Shown piece after piece: positions 49,832 to 58,836 of a stretch of 64,000 bases of DNA; positions within the stretch are counted from its first letter, which is position 1; each line of letters starts with the position of its first letter. The notes under the pieces are model-generated. The model made no database searches. It saw nothing but the letters and a program-made list of their open reading frames with translations, and had not been told where the DNA came from. Position numbers and translations under genes: made by a program. Origin of the DNA: JAWKXU01 sp020446465 (lineage in GTDB: Bacteria > Pseudomonadota > Alphaproteobacteria > Sphingomonadales > Sphingomonadaceae); contig JAWKXU010000005.1 in the NCBI GenBank assembly GCA_041396845.1, positions 1 to 64,000 on the forward strand. Direction: 5' to 3'.

Positions 49832-49993
49832 GACGTTCGGGACTCCAGAAGCAAAAGGTGGGAGAATCGCTGTCTCCATAAGCAGGTGGCAGGCCTATCG
49901 TCAAAGGCCTTGGCGCGACGGCCCCTCTCGCCTAAAGCGATCGACATTTGCAGACGTTCCCATGGAACGAAACATGCGTGAAGGGGTTAACGA

Positions 49994-50599
49994 ATGACGA
50001 TGGCCAATCAGCAGACAGCAGATGGATTTGCAATTGCGCGGCGCGCGATGATCGATTCCCAGCTGCGCGTCAGCGGGGTCAACAATGACAAGGTGCTGTC
50101 CGCCCTCGCCCGCGTCGCGCGGGAAGACCACGTTCCCGCATCGTCACGATGCTATGCCTACATGGACCGCGCCGTGCCGCTGGAAAATGGCCGCCAGCTT
50201 GCCGCTCCGCTGTTCTACGGGCAAATGCTGGAAGAAGCGATGATCAGTTCTGACGACAAGGTTCTGGTCGTTGACGGTGGCAGCGGATACCTGCCCGCAC
50301 TGGTCGCGCCGCTCGCTGCATCGGTGGAAGTCATCGACCCGGCACAAGCGACAAGTGCAAGCCACAAAGGCAATGATTACACGCTCTTGCTGGTTGATGG
50401 GGCGGTTGAACACTTGCCCGATTCGCTGACAGCACAGTTGGCTGACAAGGGGCGAATCGTCACAGGATTGGTCAGGAATGGCCTGACCCGGCTTGCAGTT
50501 GGCCGCATGAACGCTGGCCAGGTTTCGCTGGCCACGACGGCTGAAATGGGGATTCCGAGCTTGCCGGAATTCGCCGTGGAGAAGAGCTGGACCTTCTGA
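49994..50599 (+). CDS. Protein-L-isoaspartate O-methyltransferase-like, degenerate
   Basis: 201 aa. The N-terminus (ARRAMIDSQLRVSGVNNDKVLSALARVAREDHVP) matches the PCMT family. The SAM-binding motif reads VLVVDGGSGYLPALVAPLA rather than VLEIGTGSGY, and the strand after it is shortened, so activity is doubtful. Three bases before the TolC gene, on the same strand; this pairing suggests a conserved operon in the group. Confidence 0.8.
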   Translation: MTMANQQTADGFAIARRAMIDSQLRVSGVNNDKVLSALARVAREDHVPASSRCYAYMDRAVPLENGRQLAAPLFYGQMLEEAMISSDDKVLVVDGGSGYLPALVAPLAASVEVIDPAQATSASHKGNDYTLLLVDGAVEHLPDSLTAQLADKGRIVTGLVRNGLTRLAVGRMNAGQVSLATTAEMGIPSLPEFAVEKSWTF

Positions 50600-50601
50600 A
50601 T

Positions 50602-52065
50602 ATGTTTTTGCGTGCACGGTATTGTTTGTTCGCAGGTGCTGCTCTTGGCCTGCTGGTAACACCGATATCGTTTTCGCCCGCATACGCCGATACGCTGCGT
50701 GATGCGTTGGTCGGTGCATACAACACGAATCCCACATTGCAGGCCGCGCGGGCAGATCAGCGCGCGGTTGACGAAAATGTGCCCGTTGCACGTGCAGACG
50801 GGCTTCCTTCCGCCAGTGCGTCCGGCAGCTTTACCGAAAATATCTATAACAGCAGCGATAGCCCGCTCGCCGCCCGGCGCACTTACAATGCCGGCGCCAC
50901 GCTGTCCGTCCCGATCTATTCCGGTGGCGCCGTCCGCAATGCCGTGCGCGCCGCCAAAACCAGAGTCGGGGCCGGGCAAGCCGACCTGAGAGCGACAGAA
51001 TCCGCGATATTCAGCCAGGTTGTCGGCTCATATATGGATGTGATCCAGAACGAGGCCGTCGTCAGCCTGAATGCCAAACAGGTTGAGGTTCTGGACGTCA
51101 ATCTCCAGTCGACCAGCGACAGGTTTGAAATCGGCAACCTCACCCGCACGGACGTTGCTCAGTCGCAATCCCGGCTCGAACTGGCAAAGGGCAATTTGCG
51201 CGCAGCACGATCCAATCTGGCGGCCGCGCGCGAACAATATATCGCTCTTGTCGGGCATGAACCGGGCAACCTTGCGCCGCCCCCGCCACTGCCCGGATTG
51301 CCGGAAAGTGTCGAAGAGGCCGTGACGATTGCGCTGGGAAGCAACCCGGATCTGATCGCCGCGCATGAACGCGCCGAAGCCAGCCGTTACGATATTGACG
51401 TTGCAGGGGCTGGCCGCATGCCCCGCGTCGAACTGTTCAGCACGGGCGATTATACACGGCAGGACCGTGGAACCGACCCGTCGCTGGAGACAGCCTTTCC
51501 CGCGTCCACTCGCAGCGCCGCTGCCGGCGTTCGTGCGACAATTCCGCTATTTCAGGGCGGTCGTCCCGCCGCGCTGGAGCGACAGGCCCAGTCACGGTCT
51601 GCTGCTGCGCTGGAACGCGAGATTGAAACCGAACGCAATGTGATCGCGCAAGTCCGCGCCGCATGGTCAAGCTGGCAAGCAGCGCTGGAGATCATCGATT
51701 CCACGCAAAGCGCCATTGCCGCCGCTGAACTGAGTCTCGAAGGCGTTACTGCCGAAAACAGCGTCGGCAACCGCACGATTCTCGATATCCTCAATGCCGA
51801 ACAGGAATTGCAGAGCGCGCGGGTGCAACTGGTGCAGGCCCGCCGCAATGCCTACGTCGCCGGGTTTTCTCTGCTTGCGGCGATGGGCAAGGCAGAAGCC
51901 CGCGACCTCAACCTCGATACAGATGGTCCGCTGTACGACCCGCAAGTCAATTATGACCGCGTCCGGAACAAGATTTTTGACTGGTCTTTCGATCCTGACC
52001 CCAAGGCGCAATCCACACGCACCGTTGACACCGCACCGCAGAGCGGTTCAGTTTCGCAACCGTGA
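50602..52065 (+). CDS. TolC family outer-membrane efflux protein
   Basis: 487 aa. Signal peptide to about 30 (ISFSPAYA). Duplicated TolC pattern: TLRDALVGAYNTNPTLQAARADQRAVDENVPVARADGLPSAS and ESVEEAVTIALGSNPDLIAAHERAEASRYDIDVAGAGRMPRVELF, with long coiled-coil helices between (LQSTSDRFEIGNLTRTDVAQSQSRLELAKG; GVTAENSVGNRTILDILNAEQELQSARVQLVQARRNAYVAGFSLLAAMG). Export duct for type I or RND systems; no pump genes nearby. Confidence 0.93.
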   Translation: MFLRARYCLFAGAALGLLVTPISFSPAYADTLRDALVGAYNTNPTLQAARADQRAVDENVPVARADGLPSASASGSFTENIYNSSDSPLAARRTYNAGATLSVPIYSGGAVRNAVRAAKTRVGAGQADLRATESAIFSQVVGSYMDVIQNEAVVSLNAKQVEVLDVNLQSTSDRFEIGNLTRTDVAQSQSRLELAKGNLRAARSNLAAAREQYIALVGHEPGNLAPPPPLPGLPESVEEAVTIALGSNPDLIAAHERAEASRYDIDVAGAGRMPRVELFSTGDYTRQDRGTDPSLETAFPASTRSAAAGVRATIPLFQGGRPAALERQAQSRSAAALEREIETERNVIAQVRAAWSSWQAALEIIDSTQSAIAAAELSLEGVTAENSVGNRTILDILNAEQELQSARVQLVQARRNAYVAGFSLLAAMGKAEARDLNLDTDGPLYDPQVNYDRVRNKIFDWSFDPDPKAQSTRTVDTAPQSGSVSQP

Positions 52066-52127
52066 CTGCAATCTGATTCACAGGATATCCGGTGATGACG
52101 TTTTTGGCGATTTGACACAGGGGCTTA

Positions 52128-52619
52128 ATGGCAATGCAGCAACAAGGCGAACCGTCGGTCGAGGAAATTCTCGCGTCCATCAAGAAGGTCATTGCCCGCG
52201 ACAATCGTGAAATCGCGATCAAACAGCGCCAGCGCCGCGAAAACGAGGGCGTTGTCGAACCTGCAATACCTCAGGAAGAGGAAGACAATGCCATTCTCGA
52301 CCTTGGAGTCGAAGCGGAAATGATCGACAGCGACTTTGCCGATGATGACGGCGCTCCTGCGGCAAAGGACGCAAGCAACGAACCGCTCGTGACAGAAGCA
52401 GCACAAGTTTCCATGCGCGAATCGCTGGCTGCTCTTGCCATGCTGTCAGAACCGAGCGCACGCCCGCAAATCGTCCGGTCCGGCGAAACATCGCTGGAAG
52501 GCATGGTCCGCGAAATGCTGCGCCCGATGCTGGCGCAATGGCTGGATCGCAACCTGCCGGAAATCGTGGAACGCATGGTCGCGGCAGAGATATCCCGCAT
52601 TGCAGGCAAGAAATCCTGA
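52128..52619 (+). CDS. popZ: PopZ-like polar organising protein (DUF2497)
   Basis: 163 aa. N-terminal hub helix EPSVEEILASIKKVIARD, an acidic, variable middle, and the C-terminal oligomerisation helices TSLEGMVREMLRPMLAQWLDRNLPEIVERMVAAEISRI. This is the layout of Caulobacter PopZ, which tethers the ParB-bound origin at the pole. The start is ATG 52128 (MAMQQQ), with a second ATG at 52134. Same strand as the TolC gene, 62 bp after it. Confidence 0.85.
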   Translation: MAMQQQGEPSVEEILASIKKVIARDNREIAIKQRQRRENEGVVEPAIPQEEEDNAILDLGVEAEMIDSDFADDDGAPAAKDASNEPLVTEAAQVSMRESLAALAMLSEPSARPQIVRSGETSLEGMVREMLRPMLAQWLDRNLPEIVERMVAAEISRIAGKKS

Positions 52620-52649
52620 TAACCGGGCCATGCGGCAAAGTGCCCCTGC

Positions 52650-53051
52650 ATGACTGACACTTCGGATAATGCTACCCCCGCCGCTGCCAGCCCGGAAGAG
52701 CTGGAACGGGCCGCACTGGCGCTCAAATTCATTGGCGGCGATAATATCACTCGCCACATCTTTCTGTGCGCCGATGCCGAAAAGGCAAAGTGCTGCACGC
52801 TGGAGGAGGGGCGCAAGTCATGGGCCTACCTCAAAAAACGGCTTCTGGAACTGAGGCTGGACGGCAAGGCGGGTATCGCCCGGTCAAAAGTGGGCTGCCT
52901 GCGTATTTGCGTAGCAGGGCCGGTCGCCGTCGTCTGGCCGGAAGGCGTGTGGTATCACAGTTGCACACCCGATGTTCTTGAACGGATTATTCAGGAGCAC
53001 CTGATCGGCGGCGCGCCGGTCGAGGATTACCGGCTTTACCCCGCGCCCTGA
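52650..53051 (+). CDS. (2Fe-2S) thioredoxin-like ferredoxin domain protein
   Basis: 133 aa. HIFLCADAEKAKCCT (C40, C48, C49) and KVGCLRICVAGPVAVVWPEGVWYHSC (C83, C87, C105) match the thioredoxin-like 2Fe-2S ferredoxins (NuoE-like/CyaY-type fold) where C-x8-C and C-x3-C ligate the cluster. Electron partner unknown. Follows popZ at 30 bp. Confidence 0.85.
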   Translation: MTDTSDNATPAAASPEELERAALALKFIGGDNITRHIFLCADAEKAKCCTLEEGRKSWAYLKKRLLELRLDGKAGIARSKVGCLRICVAGPVAVVWPEGVWYHSCTPDVLERIIQEHLIGGAPVEDYRLYPAP

Positions 53052-53074
53052 CGACAGAGTGCATTTTGCCAAGA

Positions 53075-53404
53075 TCAGTGGCGGGGGCGGTGTTTATTAT
53101 CCCCCGGTGCCTTGTCTTCATCATTGTCCGCCAGCGGATCGATAATGGCATCGTCATGCCCGGTCCCGCTCGACAGGAACACCAGCCCCATCAACGCGGA
53201 CATCAATAACATCGCCAGGCCGATCCCCAGCGCCGTCGCAATAAAGACATGGACCGAAACCATCCCGTTGCTTTTATACAATAAAGCCATGGCAATCGCG
53301 ACAACGCCAATTGTCACCATCAGCATGAAGCGCATCAGCCGCCTGAAGCGCGCCCAGGCGTGCGCCGCGTTTTCGGGATCATCCAGTGGAGAAGGGGGGA
53401 TCAT
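53075..53404 (-). CDS. Hypothetical membrane protein
   Basis: 109 aa from ATG 53404 (six more codons if ATG 53422 is used). Two hydrophobic helices (MRFMLMVTIGVVAIAMALLY; VHVFIATALGIGLAMLLMSALMGLVFLS) then a polar, acidic tail. Not recognised. Convergent with the ferredoxin gene and divergent from the CBS protein. Confidence 0.7.
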   Translation of the reverse strand: MIPPSPLDDPENAAHAWARFRRLMRFMLMVTIGVVAIAMALLYKSNGMVSVHVFIATALGIGLAMLLMSALMGLVFLSSGTGHDDAIIDPLADNDEDKAPGDNKHRPRH

Positions 53405-53520
53405 GGACCAATTGATGGGCATAGTTCGCCGTATTGTAAACCCCGGTCAGGGTTCTGGCGGACGATGCAAAATCGTGTCATCATGGCCTTGTATAAAATC
53501 CGAACATGGGGAGCGAAGCA

Positions 53521-53952
53521 ATGATGATGGTGTCCCAACTGCTTTCACAGCGTCAAGGCGAAGTCCTGACCTGCCGAAGCGACATGGCGGTTTCCGAGGC
53601 CGCGCGCATTCTGGCTGAACGCCGCATTGGCGCCCTGCCGGTAATGGATGGCGATAAAGTCGTTGGCATCTTTTCCGAACGCGACCTGCTGTACAATATC
53701 GCCAGTCACGGTGCTGGCACGCTCGATCGAACCGTTGGTAAAACAATGACTTCGCCAGCTATCACGATCGATGCCGAAACCGACGTAATGGAAGCGCTCA
53801 GCCTGATGACACGCCGCCGGGTCCGCCATTTGCCAGTGGTTGAAGGCGGCGCAATGGTTGGCTTTCTGTCGATCGGCGATCTCGTCAAACACCGGGTGGA
53901 GGTGGCCGAAGCAGAGGCGGAATCGCTACGCAATTATATTCAGACCGCTTGA
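53521..53952 (+). CDS. CBS domain pair protein
   Basis: 143 aa from ATG 53521 with GGGAG seven bases upstream. Two CBS units (SEAARILAERRIGALPVMDGDKVVGIFSERDLL; VMEALSLMTRRRVRHLPVVEGGAMVGFLSIGDLVKHRV). Stand-alone CBS pairs bind adenosyl compounds and signal energy state; no partner domain. Precedes the erpA-like gene by 47 bp. Confidence 0.92.
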   Translation: MMMVSQLLSQRQGEVLTCRSDMAVSEAARILAERRIGALPVMDGDKVVGIFSERDLLYNIASHGAGTLDRTVGKTMTSPAITIDAETDVMEALSLMTRRRVRHLPVVEGGAMVGFLSIGDLVKHRVEVAEAEAESLRNYIQTA

Positions 53953-53999
53953 CGATGGCAGGCCTTGCCGTGTGCTGCACTGCACCCTAAGTTGGACGC

Positions 54000-54332
54000 A
54001 TGACGCTACCCACCCCCACACTGACACCTGCTGCCGCTGCCCGTGTCGCTGCGATTGCCCGGAAACAGGCAAGGCCCGCCATGCTGCGCCTTGCAGTCGA
54101 AGGCGGGGGATGTTCCGGCTTCCAGTACAAGTTCGATCTGGCTGCAGGCGTGGATGATGACGATGCGATCAGCGAGACGGACGGGGTCAAACTCGTCGTC
54201 GATCCGGTAAGCCTCGATCTGATTGCAGGCAGTGTGGTGGACTTTGTCGAATCCCTGGGCGGTGCCGCTTTCAAGGTTGAAAACCCCAATGCGGCTGCCG
54301 GGTGCGGCTGTGGTTCCAGTTTCGGGATCTGA
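54000..54332 (+). CDS. erpA: A-type iron-sulfur carrier (ErpA-like)
   Basis: 110 aa. HesB/IscA fold with GGGCSGFQYKFDL and AAGCGCGSSFGI holding the three cluster cysteines; FVESLGGAAFKVENPNA is ErpA-like. It delivers clusters to apo-proteins. Distinct from the SufA of the suf operon, so the window encodes two such carriers. Confidence 0.9.
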   Translation: MTLPTPTLTPAAAARVAAIARKQARPAMLRLAVEGGGCSGFQYKFDLAAGVDDDDAISETDGVKLVVDPVSLDLIAGSVVDFVESLGGAAFKVENPNAAAGCGCGSSFGI

Positions 54333-54368
54333 GCGCTTGCATTGCATCCCGCACACGCGCGAACCTGC

Positions 54369-55142
54369 ATGAAAATCGCCAGTTTCAATATCAACGGCGT
54401 TCGCGCTCGTTTGCCTCGATTGATCGAATGGCTGGAGGAAACGCGCCCGGCCGTCGCCTGTCTGCAGGAAATCAAGTGCCAGGATGACAGTTTCCCGGCG
54501 GATGATTTTGCAAAGATTGGTTACAGCGCCATCTGGCACGGCCAGAAGGGGTTCAACGGCGTTGCCATTCTGGCGCTTGAACAGGAGCCGCAGGAAATCC
54601 GCCGCGGCCTTGATGGCGAAGCCGAAGATGTCCAGGCACGCTATCTGGAGGCTGACATTAACGGCGTCCGGGTCGCCTCGATCTATCTGCCCAATGGCAA
54701 CCCGCAACCGGGCGAAAAGTTCGATTACAAGCTACGCTGGATGGAACGCTTGCGCGCGCGCATGGCCGAAATCTGGGATGAGCAGGTGCCCGCCGCGATG
54801 ATGGGCGATTACAACGTCATCCCGCGCGACAACGACGTATGGTCACCACCAGCCATGGCAGATGATGCGCTTATGCGGCCCGAATCCCGCGACGCCTATT
54901 TTCGCCTGCTTTCGGATGGGTGGATCGATGCCATCGGTTCACGCAATCCGCAGGGCGGCGTGTGGACATACTGGGATTATCAGGCCGGTGCCTGGCAACG
55001 CGATCATGGATTCAGGATCGACCACGCACTGCTTTCACCCGAAAGCGCAGATCGGTTAGTCGCAGCTGGCGTTGATCGCACCTATCGTGGGCGCGAAAAG
55101 GCCAGTGACCACGCGCCCATCTGGATTGAACTCAGCGTATAA
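54369..55142 (+). CDS. xthA: Exodeoxyribonuclease III
   Basis: 257 aa from ATG 54369. MKIASFNINGVRARLPRLIEWL, CLQEIKCQ (catalytic E34), MGDYNVIP and SDHAPIWIEL carry the acidic and His residues of the AP-endonuclease fold. Acts in base-excision repair and as a 3' exonuclease. Convergent with the SleB-like gene, with a hairpin between their ends (55151-55172). Confidence 0.94.
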   Translation: MKIASFNINGVRARLPRLIEWLEETRPAVACLQEIKCQDDSFPADDFAKIGYSAIWHGQKGFNGVAILALEQEPQEIRRGLDGEAEDVQARYLEADINGVRVASIYLPNGNPQPGEKFDYKLRWMERLRARMAEIWDEQVPAAMMGDYNVIPRDNDVWSPPAMADDALMRPESRDAYFRLLSDGWIDAIGSRNPQGGVWTYWDYQAGAWQRDHGFRIDHALLSPESADRLVAAGVDRTYRGREKASDHAPIWIELSV

Positions 55143-55150
55143 TGTTGGGT

Positions 55151-55172
55151 GGCCGGCTTTTTCAGGCCGGCC
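55151..55172. terminator. Hairpin between convergent genes
   Basis: GGCCGGC (55151-55157) and GCCGGCC (55166-55172) around TTTTTCAG, between the stops of xthA and the SleB-like gene. It has no T-run after the stem on either strand, so it may only partly stop transcription. Confidence 0.45.
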
Positions 55173-55178
55173 CTGTCA

Positions 55179-55868
55179 TCAACGATAGAAAACGTGGTTT
55201 TCTACAATCGCAACCCGCTGCAAACGCCAGCCCGGCGATACGTAACGGGCGTGGAAGAACAGGGCGCCCTTGGCCGGGCTGTCCCATGTGCCATCGTTGG
55301 CAATCTGTGCGATGGCTTTCGCTTCACGCCATGCGCGCGAGCTTTTGTTGATACGCGGCATTTTTCCGCCACGCACGAACGAGAATTGGGAACGCTGGAA
55401 CACAACACCGCAATAGCTTGACGGGAAGCGTCCGGAATCCGCGCGATTGACGATAACCCGGCCAACCGCGAGTTGCCCTTCGAGGGGTTCACCCTTGGAT
55501 TCAAAGTAAATAGCGCCAGCAAGGCATTGCATGTTCTGCGAAAGCTGCTGATCGGTCGGGGTCATGGCAACAAGCTCAGCCAGTGAGTCGGCATCAACCG
55601 TTGCATCCGAGGCTGTTTCGTCAGAAGTTTCGACCGGCTCTTTCCCGTAATTTTCGGGAAGGGGCTGCACAACGGCTTGTGCAGAAAATTCGGTATTGTC
55701 AGCAACTGCTTCATCGGCGGACACCTGCGTTTCTGCCGATACCGGGGATTCGATAATGTCGAAAATCGAATCCTGCGCAAAAGCGCCGGAACCTTCGGCG
55801 CTGAAAAGCGTAAAAGCAACTGTGGCGGCCACGGCAAGTGCGCTGGCCTGGTGAGTCTTGCGGCTCAT
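55179..55868 (-). CDS. Cell wall hydrolase, SleB/CwlJ type
   Basis: 229 aa. Signal peptide to about 31, a Pro/Ser-rich and acidic linker, then the hydrolase_2 domain: MQCLAGAIYFESKGEPLEGQLAVGRVIVNRADSGRFPSSYCGVVFQRSQFSFV (catalytic Glu in YFESKGE), and ending KGALFFHARYVSPGW. Predicted lytic transglycosylase or amidase acting on peptidoglycan. The following 55869-56091 holds no gene that I see. Confidence 0.88.
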   Translation of the reverse strand: MSRKTHQASALAVAATVAFTLFSAEGSGAFAQDSIFDIIESPVSAETQVSADEAVADNTEFSAQAVVQPLPENYGKEPVETSDETASDATVDADSLAELVAMTPTDQQLSQNMQCLAGAIYFESKGEPLEGQLAVGRVIVNRADSGRFPSSYCGVVFQRSQFSFVRGGKMPRINKSSRAWREAKAIAQIANDGTWDSPAKGALFFHARYVSPGWRLQRVAIVENHVFYR

Positions 55869-56091
55869 GCAATCCATAGTTCACGGCGGTTGATGGACCC
55901 TGACACAGGCTGGGAACAAGGCTGCATGTGGCGATATAAAGGATCGCCGCTGCCCTGAACCGGGAAGGCCTGCCGGCCACCACCCGTCTGCGTGCTAGCT
56001 GCTTCGACCGATCTGCCGAAGACGCCGCTTTCGCATTAGTGGTGGGCGGCCTCTATACTGCACTGCAACAAAGTCAACCTGCGGGGGGCAA

Positions 56092-56412
56092 TTACAGGAT
56101 GAAGCGTTCACTATTCGCGATATCCAACTCCACAATCCACAAATCGCTGTCCTGCGCTTTGCGTTTTGCCAGATAATCCTGAAAATCATGTTTATTTTCA
56201 GAATCTTGTGACCTTATCCTGGTCCATTTACGGCCACCGTCAAGATCGGGCATCCGCTCATAAAGATGTGAATTTTCACCATTTTCACAGCAGATTACCA
56301 GGATTGTGCCAGCATCACGTTCACCTTTTGCAAGAACGGTTGCGAAACCACCTTGCGCATTGACGGCCTTGACCAGTCCGCCAACCTCCAGATGTGCAGG
56401 CAGCCTGTCCAC
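56092..56412 (-). CDS. DUF1491 family protein
   Basis: 106 aa. RLPAHLEVGGLVKAVNAQGGFATVLAKGERDAGTILVICCENGENSHLYERMPDLDGGRKWTRI is the DUF1491 pattern, found mainly in alphaproteobacteria. ENGENSHLYERM is characteristic. Function unknown. Last of the ppsR-to-DUF1491 minus-strand block. Confidence 0.85.
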   Translation of the reverse strand: MDRLPAHLEVGGLVKAVNAQGGFATVLAKGERDAGTILVICCENGENSHLYERMPDLDGGRKWTRIRSQDSENKHDFQDYLAKRKAQDSDLWIVELDIANSERFIL

Positions 56413-56418
56413 AACCTG

Positions 56419-56895
56419 TCAGCCCTCTTTGGGAACCCGATACCCCGGCAGCCCGGAAAGCGGGATATGTGAACGCATGAATGTGCCCGTTCCACGCCCG
56501 ATTTCCTCACCTTCGGTATCGATCAGCCGCGCCTCTGCCACCAGAACACGGCGACGACCGCTGATCCACCGGCCCTCTGCGATGATCCGCTCGGTCTTCA
56601 CCGGACGCGTAAAGTGGAGGTTGAAGCTGGTCGTCAGCAGAAACCTGTCGCTGACCAGCGTATTGGCAGCATAGAATGCCGCATCGTCCAGCATCTTGAA
56701 ATAGATCGTTCCATGGGCAGCGCCTGCCGCGTGGTAATACCGGTCATCGACTGCAAAGGTGATGCGCGAAAGACCTTCACCCAGCACTTCCAGCCGGGAA
56801 TCAAACAACGAATTGATCGGCGCGGATGCGTAAAGCTGTTCCAGCGCCCGCCAGTGCGGGGCCGCACCATCACCGCCCTGATCAGGCTGCATCAC
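56419..56895 (-). CDS. PaaI-type hotdog thioesterase
   Basis: 158 aa. Hotdog fold: ITFAVDDRYYHAAGAAHGTIYFKMLDDAAFYAANTLVSDRFLLTTSFNLHFTRPVKTERIIAEGRW, with the HG-T-Y-LD-A motif of PaaI/YigI-like thioesterases. Hydrolyses an acyl-CoA of unknown identity. Overlaps the end of ptsN by 14 bp. Confidence 0.85.
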   Translation of the reverse strand: MMQPDQGGDGAAPHWRALEQLYASAPINSLFDSRLEVLGEGLSRITFAVDDRYYHAAGAAHGTIYFKMLDDAAFYAANTLVSDRFLLTTSFNLHFTRPVKTERIIAEGRWISGRRRVLVAEARLIDTEGEEIGRGTGTFMRSHIPLSGLPGYRVPKEG

Positions 56896-57343
56896 GATCT
56901 ATGCTGTTGTTGAGCAATGCAAAAATTGCTTCTGCATCGCGGGCCTGCCCCAACATGTCGCGCGTTTCTTCGTGACGCACCAGCCGTGATACAGCGGCCA
57001 AGGCCTGCAGATGCTGTGCACCGGCATTTTCCGGCGAAATAAGCCCGAATACCAGATCGACCGGCATTCCGTCCGCAGCATCAAAATCAACCGGCTTTTC
57101 CAGCCGCAGCACAACAGTTGTTGGCCGTTTGACACCCGCCATGCGCGCATGGGGGATCGCAACCCCGCGCCCAAAACCGGTGCTGCCGAGTTTTTCACGC
57201 TCTTCAATACGTTCAAGAACGGTGCTTTCGTCAAAACCGTAAACGTCCGCAAACCGTTTTGCCAGCTGCTCCAGAATTGCCTGTTTGCTATCGACATCAG
57301 TGATCGCAACCGCTGCCGGCTTCAAAGAAAAGTTATGCGTCAT
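56882..57343 (-). CDS. ptsN: Nitrogen PTS EIIA component
   Basis: 153 aa from ATG 57343. EIIA-Ntr fold; phospho-accepting His in GFGRGVAIPHARM, with GLISPENAGAQHLQALAAVSRLVRHEETRDML after it. It regulates potassium and carbon/nitrogen balance by its phosphorylation state. Lies 142 bp after hpf, the usual neighbour, but rpoN is missing from the cluster. Confidence 0.93.
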   Translation of the reverse strand: MTHNFSLKPAAVAITDVDSKQAILEQLAKRFADVYGFDESTVLERIEEREKLGSTGFGRGVAIPHARMAGVKRPTTVVLRLEKPVDFDAADGMPVDLVFGLISPENAGAQHLQALAAVSRLVRHEETRDMLGQARDAEAIFALLNNSIDRDAA

Positions 57344-57485
57344 TATTGCCAAATTCCTGCCGGATCACCTCTCTGGCAGACCGTGCCGCGCGGTGCGCGC
57401 AGGGCCTGTTCCCTCCCGTCCGATCTTGTAATGACCGGCATTATCGGACTGGAAACGACCCCGCGCAATCAGCGTGAGCGAGGCC

Positions 57486-58046
57486 TTAAGACGGTTCAAC
57501 CCACCCGATCGAGCCATCCGGGCGGCGGTAGACCATATTATGTCGGCCAGTGCCAGCATTTTTGAAGAAAAGTGCGTTCGTATTGCGCAAATCCATCAGC
57601 ATAACGGCATCCGAAACATTGGATTCGGGAATATCGATGCGGGTTTCGGCAATGATCGGAGGCGCATCGCTGGCTTCTTCAACGTCAGGTTCTTCCGCAA
57701 AGATCGTATAGGCAGCATCTTCCATCTGCTGCATATGGGCCGTTTGTTCATGCCTGTCTTTCAGGCGGCGTTTATATCGGCGTAGCTGCTTGTCGATTTT
57801 TTCGGCGGCCTGATCGAGCGCAAGGTGCGCATCCTGCGCCACCGCGTGTCCTTTCAGGAACAGGCCTTGCATGACATGCGTAACGATATCGCAACTGAAG
57901 GCATGGGCCGGCGCCTTGCCAAAAGTAACCGACGATGAAATGGCCTGGTTGAAGTATTTTCCAACAATGCCGTTCAGTCGTTCAGACGCGTGTTCCTGAA
58001 GCGCCGAACCAGTTTCGATCTGATGGCCTGAAACGCGAATGTCCAT
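57486..58046 (-). CDS. hpf: Ribosome hibernation promoting factor, long form
   Basis: 186 aa. N-terminal RaiA domain (MDIRVSGHQIETGSALQEHASERLNGIVGKYFNQAISSSVTF, VAQDAHLALDQAAEKIDKQLRRYKRRLKDRH) and the C-terminal dimerisation domain (PIIAETRIDIPESNVSDAVMLMDLRNTNALFFKNAGTGRHNMVYRRPDGSIGWVEP). Long HPF makes 100S ribosome dimers in stationary phase. 41 bp after dnaQ. Confidence 0.95.
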   Translation of the reverse strand: MDIRVSGHQIETGSALQEHASERLNGIVGKYFNQAISSSVTFGKAPAHAFSCDIVTHVMQGLFLKGHAVAQDAHLALDQAAEKIDKQLRRYKRRLKDRHEQTAHMQQMEDAAYTIFAEEPDVEEASDAPPIIAETRIDIPESNVSDAVMLMDLRNTNALFFKNAGTGRHNMVYRRPDGSIGWVEPS

Positions 58047-58087
58047 GGGGTGTTTACTCCTGCTAGATTACCACGCTGAAAAAACTG

Positions 58088-58771
58088 TCAGCTTTTCCAG
58101 AGCGGCGAATTGAGGGATTCCAGAAATTCGGCATGACGGCGCAATTCGTCTTCGCTCGCCCCGTGCGGACGAGCAGACCGAAAAACGCGTTCACGCCTGA
58201 TTGTCATATCTTCAACGGCAAAGGTGGTTTCCTGCGCGGCACTCAGTTCAAGCCCGATCTGGCGGCCACCTGTTAATTCCACATAGAGCTGCGCCAGCAA
58301 TTCGGCGTCAAGCAGTGCGCCGTGTTTCGTGCGATGGCTGCGGTCGATCCCGTAGCGGGTGCAAAGCGCGTCAAGCGACAGCTTCGCACCGGGATGCCTT
58401 GTCTTGGCGATTCTGATCGTGTCGATCATCCGCGCAGTGGAAATCGCTTCAAGCCCGCAAATATCCAGTTCTGCATTGAGAAACTTGAAATCGAACGATG
58501 CATTATGCGCGACGAGCGGTGCATCACCAAGAAAGGTGAGAAGCTCCTCTGCCCGTTCATGGAAGCGCGGCTTATCCGCAAGGAATGCGTCCGAAAGCCC
58601 GTGCACAGCCTCTGCTTCGGCAGGCATAGGGATGTCGGGATTGAAATAGGCGTGGAAGGTTGCGCCCGTGCTCACACGGTTGACCATTTCGATGCACCCG
58701 ATTTCGACCATTCTTTCACCCGTAGCGGGATCAAGCCCTGTGGTTTCAGTGTCGAAAATTATCTCTCGCAT
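58088..58771 (-). CDS. dnaQ: DNA polymerase III epsilon subunit (3'-5' exonuclease)
   Basis: 227 aa from ATG 58771. ExoI MREIIFDTETTGLDP (D7, E9), ExoII HNASFDFKFLN and ExoIII HRTKHGALLDAELLAQLYVEL, then a clamp-binding or alpha-binding tail. Proofreading subunit of replication. A 65-bp gap from coaE contains AT-rich TATATATA, maybe its own promoter. Confidence 0.95.
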   Translation of the reverse strand: MREIIFDTETTGLDPATGERMVEIGCIEMVNRVSTGATFHAYFNPDIPMPAEAEAVHGLSDAFLADKPRFHERAEELLTFLGDAPLVAHNASFDFKFLNAELDICGLEAISTARMIDTIRIAKTRHPGAKLSLDALCTRYGIDRSHRTKHGALLDAELLAQLYVELTGGRQIGLELSAAQETTFAVEDMTIRRERVFRSARPHGASEDELRRHAEFLESLNSPLWKS

Positions 58772-58836
58772 CGTTCTATATATATTGGCGCGCCTTTGCC
58801 CGCTGGCAAGCAAAATACGTGCGTGGAATGGCGATT

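Noticed and set aside
55869..56091. Possible RNA or small gene in the gap after the SleB-like gene
   Set aside because: No reading frame, strong hairpin or promoter pair that I could support.
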